The position numbers and the translations under genes are program-made. A stretch of 64,000 nucleotides of DNA from Lawsonella sp012842085 (lineage in GTDB: Bacteria; Actinomycetota; Actinomycetes; Mycobacteriales; Mycobacteriaceae), in contig DAINXV010000001.1 in assembly GCA_036749735.1 (NCBI GenBank), forward strand, positions 248,001-312,000. Reading direction: 5' to 3'. Under the pieces are notes generated by a model that had not been told where the DNA came from, searched no databases, and saw only the letters and a list, made by a program, of their open reading frames with translations. Positions 59,453-64,000 of this stretch are shown here, piece by piece. Each line of letters opens with the position of its first letter. Position 1 is the stretch's first letter.

Positions 59453-61000
59453 ATGACCGATGAGAATAAAAACCCAGATGATCCTTTTGATTCTGACCAG
59501 TCCGGCGACGACAACGGCGGATCCCAGGATCCTTTAGATTTCCTGCGGAATCTGCTGGGTGGTGGCGGTGCCGGAATGCCCTTCGGATTTTCCGCGGGCG
59601 GTTCTGAGGACGACAATTCGTCCGGACAGGGCAGCCCCGGGGGGATTTTTATTGGCGGCCCATTTTCTATGGGTAACTCTGATGATGAGGCATCCGGTGG
59701 CGCCAGCGGATTTTTCTCGATGATGCAGGAGATGGGGAATTTCTTTAGCGGCATTTCTAGCTCTTTGCAAAACCCGAGCGAGGGGGCGGTCAACCTCACT
59801 GCTGCACGCAATGCTGCCATCCAACATCTTGGTGCGGATCCCACTATTCGTGATGGGCAGCGTCGTGCTGCCGAGGATTCGGTGCGGTTGGCAGACATGT
59901 GGCTGAACGAAGTTACCGACCTGCCTTCGGGGATAACGACGGTGGAGTCGTGGATTCCCCGGACCTGGGTGGAGACCAGTCTCCCCATGTGGGGTGAGTT
60001 CCTGGCCCCCGTTATGGAACGCATGAATAAAGCCGGTTTGGAGGGACTACCGGGGGTTCCCGAAGAGGAACTAGAGCAGGTGAAGCAAAGCCTGGGTGGC
60101 GTCATGAATATTTTGGGCGCCATTTCCGCCTATAGTTTTGGCGGGCAATTGGGCGGAGCTTTGGCGGAGCTTTCGCAGGAGGTCACCTGCTCCTCCGAAA
60201 TGGGCTTGCCGCTCAAGTCCGCCGGAACTGCGGCACTTTTACCGGATGCTATTGCGAAACTTTCGGAAGACCTCGAACTTTCGCAGCGTGACGTGATGAT
60301 TTTTGTGGCGGCTCGGGAGGCTGCCTACCAACGCCTGTGGAAGCATGTTCCCTGGTTGGCGCCGCGCCTGGTGGGTGCTGTGCAGGATTATGCAAACGGC
60401 ATTGTGGTGGATTACTCGAATGTGGAGTCGGCGGCCAGCGAAATGAGCCTTGACCCTGAGATGATGAGTGACCCCAACAAACTCGCCGAAGCTATGCAGA
60501 ATATGCAAACTATCGAGCTCAGCCCCGAAATTCACTACACGCACACGGCTGCTGCCGAACGTTTGGAAACCATTTTGGCACTCATCGAAGGATGGGTCGA
60601 TGTGGTGGTGACGGAGGCGGTGGAGGATCGTATCCCGAGCGCTTCTGCCCTCCTAGAAATGTGGCGCCGTCGCCGTGCCACGGCCAGCGCCGCGGAAGAG
60701 AGCCTGAAGTCGAAGGCCGGCTTGGAGCTTCGCCCCCGTCGGGTCCGTGATGCTATTACCTTGTGGAAGAGGGTCACTGATGCGTGTGGCGCGACCAAGC
60801 GTGACACCAGCTGGGAGCACCCGGATCTGCTTCCACAAGCCGACGACCTTGATAATCCTGCTGCTTTCATTGATCGTCTCTTGGATGATTCCGATGACGA
60901 GTTTGATATGGATTGGGAAAAACTGGAGCAGGAAATTTTTAGGGACGCCGCAGAGGACGACTCGGACAATTCCGACGAATCAGACGACTCAAACGAATAG
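59453..61000 (+). CDS. Zincin-like putative metallohydrolase (DUF2342/COG5282, Rv3195-like)
   Basis: 515 residues. The first 110 are low-complexity, Gly/Ser/Asp-rich (GNDD, GGGGAGMPFG); the rest is the alpha-helical domain of the Zincin_2 group: NLTAARNAAIQHLG, LADMWLNEVTDLP, ETSLPMWGEFLAPVMERMN, GGQLGGALAELSQEV and the region IHYTHTAAAERLETILALIEGWVDVVV where family members place their metal motif. I see no HExxH there, so catalytic activity is uncertain. The C-terminal 30 residues are almost all Asp/Glu/Ser. Cytoplasmic; it lies between PDZ-Lon and the Rv3196-like gene, as in M. tuberculosis. Confidence 0.85.
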   Translation: MTDENKNPDDPFDSDQSGDDNGGSQDPLDFLRNLLGGGGAGMPFGFSAGGSEDDNSSGQGSPGGIFIGGPFSMGNSDDEASGGASGFFSMMQEMGNFFSGISSSLQNPSEGAVNLTAARNAAIQHLGADPTIRDGQRRAAEDSVRLADMWLNEVTDLPSGITTVESWIPRTWVETSLPMWGEFLAPVMERMNKAGLEGLPGVPEEELEQVKQSLGGVMNILGAISAYSFGGQLGGALAELSQEVTCSSEMGLPLKSAGTAALLPDAIAKLSEDLELSQRDVMIFVAAREAAYQRLWKHVPWLAPRLVGAVQDYANGIVVDYSNVESAASEMSLDPEMMSDPNKLAEAMQNMQTIELSPEIHYTHTAAAERLETILALIEGWVDVVVTEAVEDRIPSASALLEMWRRRRATASAAEESLKSKAGLELRPRRVRDAITLWKRVTDACGATKRDTSWEHPDLLPQADDLDNPAAFIDRLLDDSDDEFDMDWEKLEQEIFRDAAEDDSDNSDESDDSNE

Positions 61001-61007
61001 TTTGCTG

Positions 61008-61535
61008 CTAGTTTTTCAGCTCGTAGGTGGCAGCAGCCTCTAAATATCCGCGTGCCCGTTCCACTTTGGGGAAGGCGTTGACTGCTGCCCAAAATTCGTC
61101 TGTGTGCCCACCGGGTGTGGTGAGATGGCAGAGCTCGTGCACAATGACGTAGTCCATAACGTATCTGGGCATTGTGGCGAGCCGCGGATGGAGCCGGATG
61201 GTGCGACTTTGGAGGGTGCAGCTTCCCCACCGGGTGCGAGCATCTTGGCTCCACTCAACATGCTGCGGCTGAGCTTTGCCGCCACAGTATTTGCGATCGA
61301 TTTTCTTGACGTATTGGGCTAGTTCGGCGTCACTCATGTGGGCCCGCGCATTTTTGCGACGGTGTTGTTTCCGAAGTTTTTCGAGCATGCCGTCAACTGC
61401 TTTCTGCTCCGCCCGTCGGCTCAACCCAGCGGGAACCATCACAATGACGCGGCCTTTTTCGATCCGTCCGGAAATGGTTTTGCGGCGGCGGCGGGAGCGA
61501 CGTATCTCCACATTCTCTGGCATGCTGTCAGTCAT
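61008..61535 (-). CDS. YgjP-like M48-type metallopeptidase
   Basis: 175 residues. HExxH motif HELCH at 133-137 with a third ligand His144 in GGHTDEFW. The preceding RWGSCTLQSRTIRL (about 102-115) is the family signature. Usually found as a cytoplasmic zinc protease of unknown substrate. The Arg-rich start (IRRSRRRRKT) is typical. It is inserted on the opposite strand between the zincin gene (8 bp, convergent) and the Rv3196-like gene (divergent). Confidence 0.88.
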   Translation of the reverse strand: MTDSMPENVEIRRSRRRRKTISGRIEKGRVIVMVPAGLSRRAEQKAVDGMLEKLRKQHRRKNARAHMSDAELAQYVKKIDRKYCGGKAQPQHVEWSQDARTRWGSCTLQSRTIRLHPRLATMPRYVMDYVIVHELCHLTTPGGHTDEFWAAVNAFPKVERARGYLEAAATYELKN

Positions 61536-61603
61536 GCTTTTAGGCTACCTTTCGCCCTCCGGTAGCTGCCCTAGGATCCCGCAACTTGTGCGACCATAGC
61601 GCC

Positions 61604-62416
61604 ATGACAATCCCTTCCGGACCCCAACTGCACCCCTATTTGACAATGGTGCGCTGCGACGACCGCACTCTGCAGATCGGTATTGTGCCCGATGAAGCAG
61701 TGACAGTGAATGTTCCTGATAATTATTCTTTGGATGATGTGATGTGGCTGCTTTCGCGTTGTGACGGCTCCCGTTCTTTGGAGGAACTGGTGCGCCTGTT
61801 TGGCGAGGGTAAAAACAAGGTGATGGATCCTGACGATGTGCGGTGTCTGCTGCAGGAGCTGCATGCCGCTGGGGTCGCGCATTTGGGTGCCCAAGAGTTG
61901 GCTTTGCCGGAGGGGAGCGCCCATAAACTGACGGTTGGAGTTGCCGGTAGGGGTGTCTTGTTGGAGGAGATAAGACGACTGATGGCTGCAGAGGGGGCGC
62001 GGATTGTGGAGTGGAGCCGTGCGCAACGCCCTCGGGTGGATGTGGTGATTGTGTCAGAGTCGATCATTCCGGATCCGGTGCTCATCCATTCCCTCGTTGA
62101 ACGGCAGCAGCCGTTTTTGCTGTGCACTTTGGTGGATAACCGCGGTGTGGTGGGGCCACTGCTGCGGCCTGGGGTGTCACCTCCCCAAACTTTGCGGAAA
62201 GCGACTGTGCCAGCGGTGGCATCTTATCTTCCAGCTTTGGTTACTGCGCGTTTGGCACGGGAGACGGGTCGGGCGTCCCACGCGACGATCACTGCAACAG
62301 CTGCCTTCGCGGTGTCTATGCTGCGGCAGTGTTGCCACGCGTCATCCAACAAGGTGTGCCACGAACAGTGGATGGTTACCCCAGATGCTGGGATAGTGTC
62401 GCGGCACGTTTTGTAG
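61604..62416 (+). CDS. Rv3196-like protein, cyclodehydratase/E1-like fold with lost zinc ligands
   Basis: About 270 residues. The N-terminal part (MTIPSGPQLHPYLTMVRCDDRTLQIGI, LDGxRS-like CDGSRSLEEL) resembles the leader-binding part of thiazole/oxazole-modification proteins, and the middle has a Rossmann-like GVAGRGVLLEEIRRLM. VGPLLRPGVSPPQTLRKA takes the place where relatives have G-P-L-V-x-P-G-x-x-x-C-x-x-C; both Cys are gone. The end is rich in Cys/His (QCCHASSNKVCHE). Family placement is from memory of the pattern, not a search. TTG 61586 lies 8 bp after a TAGGAT -10 and is an alternative, leaderless start. Confidence 0.6.
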   Translation: MTIPSGPQLHPYLTMVRCDDRTLQIGIVPDEAVTVNVPDNYSLDDVMWLLSRCDGSRSLEELVRLFGEGKNKVMDPDDVRCLLQELHAAGVAHLGAQELALPEGSAHKLTVGVAGRGVLLEEIRRLMAAEGARIVEWSRAQRPRVDVVIVSESIIPDPVLIHSLVERQQPFLLCTLVDNRGVVGPLLRPGVSPPQTLRKATVPAVASYLPALVTARLARETGRASHATITATAAFAVSMLRQCCHASSNKVCHEQWMVTPDAGIVSRHVL

Positions 62417-62432
62417 AACTTTTCTGGTTCCC

Positions 62433-64000
62433 CTAGTAACTGGCCTGTACGATCTCGAGAACCGCTGTGCCGTAGCGTTCCAGTTTCGCCTGCCCCACTC
62501 CCCGGACAGTACTGAGTTCGACGAGGCTACTGGGGCTTTCTGCGGCTATTTGCAGAAGGATGGCGTCGGTGAACACAACGAAGGCAGGTTTGCCCATGTC
62601 GGCGGCAGTGGTTTTGCGCCACGCGACCAGCGCTTCGAAGAGTTCTTGCTGCCGGTAGGACATGTCTTCAAGAATTTCTCGCTTCCAGCGTTTCCGCTGT
62701 TTGGGCCGTTCGCGAGTATCCGCAAATGGGGATTTTTGTGCAGTGCGCTGCTGGGGTGGGTCGATGGCATCCAAGAACCGGCACCGTTTGCGTTCTTTCC
62801 CACCAGCTCGTCGCGCCGCACCCCAGGTGAGGGTCAGCTGATAGCGCGCGCGGGTGGCCCCGACATAGAGTAGGCGCCGCTCTTCTTCCAACGCATCGGG
62901 CGCCGCATTATCGGCAAAAACATGCCGGATGGGTAATGTGCCTTCCACCAGACCAACTAGGTAGACGTTGTCCCATTCCAGACCTTTCGCAGCATGGATG
63001 GAGGCCAATGTAACACCCTTGGTGGTGGGGGGCTGACGGTTGTCGGCCCGGCGATGCAGTTCCGTCAACAGCCTGCTGAGCGTGAGATTCTCATCCACGG
63101 CTACCAGTTCCTCCACCAGCGTCTGCAGCGCTACGAGGCTCTGCCACCGGTTGCGGGCTTGCATACCTGTGGGTTCTTCCTCGGTTAGGCCCAGCGGTTT
63201 GAGGGCCGCTTTAACAAGTACTTCCAGTTTCGAGCCGACTGCTTCGGGAGGAAGATCATCTCTGCGGCCTAGGCGATCCAGTGCCCGGAAGGCTTTCTGT
63301 ATTTCTTCCCGGTTGAAGAACCCTTCTCCCCCACGCACGAGGTACGGAATTGATCGTTCCTCTAAAGCCTGTTCGAAGAGCGCAGATTGGGCATTGGTGC
63401 GATACAGTATCGCAATATTTTCGGGTTCTTGGCCTTGCTGTAGGTCTTGCGCAATCGCAGCCGCGACCTCTTCCGCTTCCTGAAAATCATCCGTGTAGTG
63501 GCGTATGACGGGCTGCGCACCCCGTGGTTGTTGGCCCTGCAATTGCATGGATGGTTGGGAAACGTTGCCTTGAGCTGCGCTGATGATTTTGTTGGCGCAG
63601 TCCACTATTTCTGGGGTGGAGCGGTAATCCCGGATGAGGTTGACGACGGTGGCATCGGGGAAACGTTTATGAAAATTGACCAGGAATTCGGGCGAAGCAC
63701 CATTGAATGAATAAATTGTTTGGTTGGGGTCCCCCACCACAGTGAGGTCGTCCCGCTCCCCCAGCCAGGCATCCAGAAGTCGCTGTTGGAGGGGCGTCAC
63801 ATCTTGGTATTCGTCTACGACGAAGCTGCGGTAGCTGCTTTGAAATTCTTCCCGAATACCTGGGAATTCTTCAATTGCGGCACTCATGAAAAGTAGCAGA
63901 TCATTAAAATCCAGCAGCATTCCTTGGGGCTGGCGTTTCAGCTCTTCATACCGCTTCAGCACCCGGACGACTGTGGCGACATCGGTGGGTGGTTCCCGCC
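62433..64000 (-). CDS. uvrD2: UvrD2-like superfamily 1 DNA helicase with HRDC domain, N-terminus beyond the window
   Basis: The frame remains open to base 64000, so only the C-terminal 522 or so residues are here. Helicase motifs II-VI are visible: VDEYQDVTPLQQ, VVGDPNQTIYSFNGA, LIRDYRSTPEIV, ASIHAAKGLEWDNVYLVGL and ERRLLYVGATRAR. The last 80 residues are an HRDC domain (LVAWRKTTAADMGKPAFVVFTDAILLQIA), the mark of UvrD2. It unwinds DNA during repair. Convergent with the Rv3196-like gene at 16 bp; M. tuberculosis has the Rv3197 and whiB7 genes in that space. Confidence 0.93.
   Translation of the reverse strand, partial: REPPTDVATVVRVLKRYEELKRQPQGMLLDFNDLLLFMSAAIEEFPGIREEFQSSYRSFVVDEYQDVTPLQQRLLDAWLGERDDLTVVGDPNQTIYSFNGASPEFLVNFHKRFPDATVVNLIRDYRSTPEIVDCANKIISAAQGNVSQPSMQLQGQQPRGAQPVIRHYTDDFQEAEEVAAAIAQDLQQGQEPENIAILYRTNAQSALFEQALEERSIPYLVRGGEGFFNREEIQKAFRALDRLGRRDDLPPEAVGSKLEVLVKAALKPLGLTEEEPTGMQARNRWQSLVALQTLVEELVAVDENLTLSRLLTELHRRADNRQPPTTKGVTLASIHAAKGLEWDNVYLVGLVEGTLPIRHVFADNAAPDALEEERRLLYVGATRARYQLTLTWGAARRAGGKERKRCRFLDAIDPPQQRTAQKSPFADTRERPKQRKRWKREILEDMSYRQQELFEALVAWRKTTAADMGKPAFVVFTDAILLQIAAESPSSLVELSTVRGVGQAKLERYGTAVLEIVQASY

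Overview
The window reads as a chromosomal segment of a mycolic-acid-type actinobacterium (order Mycobacteriales). Three blocks keep the gene order I know from Mycobacterium tuberculosis: (i) murI, an Rv1339-type metallo-hydrolase, rph and rdgB, with pncB and dinG on the other side (Rv1338-Rv1341, Rv1330c-Rv1329c); (ii) prfB, an MscS channel, a short proline-rich membrane protein, ftsE, ftsX, smpB (Rv3105c-Rv3100c), followed by ssrA; (iii) UPF0182, a PDZ/Lon-like protease, a zincin-type protein, an Rv3196-like protein and uvrD2 (Rv3193c-Rv3198c). The base composition looks moderate for this order and several neighbours expected from M. tuberculosis are missing, so a reduced, lower-GC relative such as Lawsonella or a Corynebacterium-like organism is my guess. 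The species is inference only. I see no phage, insertion sequence, CRISPR array or integrase.

Layout. 1-3 kb: cell-wall L,D-transpeptidase (5' end outside the window), SPW membrane protein, DUF3618 protein, Bcp peroxiredoxin, two small secreted proteins, tRNA-Leu. 3-10 kb: rdgB-rph-PDE-murI (minus strand) diverging from pncB-dinG. 10-14 kb: fused MsrAB and a three-gene ECF transporter. 14-21 kb: serB, nrdE and nrdH (no nrdI between them, twin NrdR-like boxes upstream of nrdH), a cysteine-free L36 (rpmJ), a sugar MFS transporter, nadE, tRNA-Ala. 21-28.5 kb: pgm-mauE-dsbA-like operon, DHA2 MFS pump, secreted LIP-family lipase, SDR oxidoreductase. 28.6-34 kb: ssrA-smpB-ftsX-ftsE-MscS-prfB. 34-37.6 kb: three tandem secreted GH27 alpha-galactosidase paralogues. 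37.6-45 kb: a low-molecular-weight phosphatase relative without its catalytic residues, a frameshifted bioF-like gene, menE, two inositol-monophosphatase-family genes (the second hisN), and a PabA-PabB-PabC triple fusion whose glutaminase domain lacks its Cys and His. 45-50 kb: a tandem pair of about 540-residue paralogues of unknown function (one exported, one not), an ArsD-like metallochaperone with a Cys/His tail, and a pdxK/thiD kinase. 50-55 kb: DUF436, DUF1846, an AGCS amino-acid/sodium symporter, initiator tRNA-Met and a second secreted lipase. 55-64 kb: the UPF0182-to-uvrD2 block; uvrD2 runs off the right end.

The most striking regulatory pattern is leaderless architecture. At fourteen genes a TANNNT -10 element ends 6-8 bp before an ATG or GTG with no Shine-Dalgarno sequence, so transcription should begin on the start codon. 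This decides several starts (pncB, ftsE, prfB, bioF-like, the first IMPase). The least explained coding regions are the 45.3-48.6 kb paralogue pair, the GH27 triplet with its palindromic upstream region, and the cluster of enzymes that keep their fold but have lost catalytic residues.
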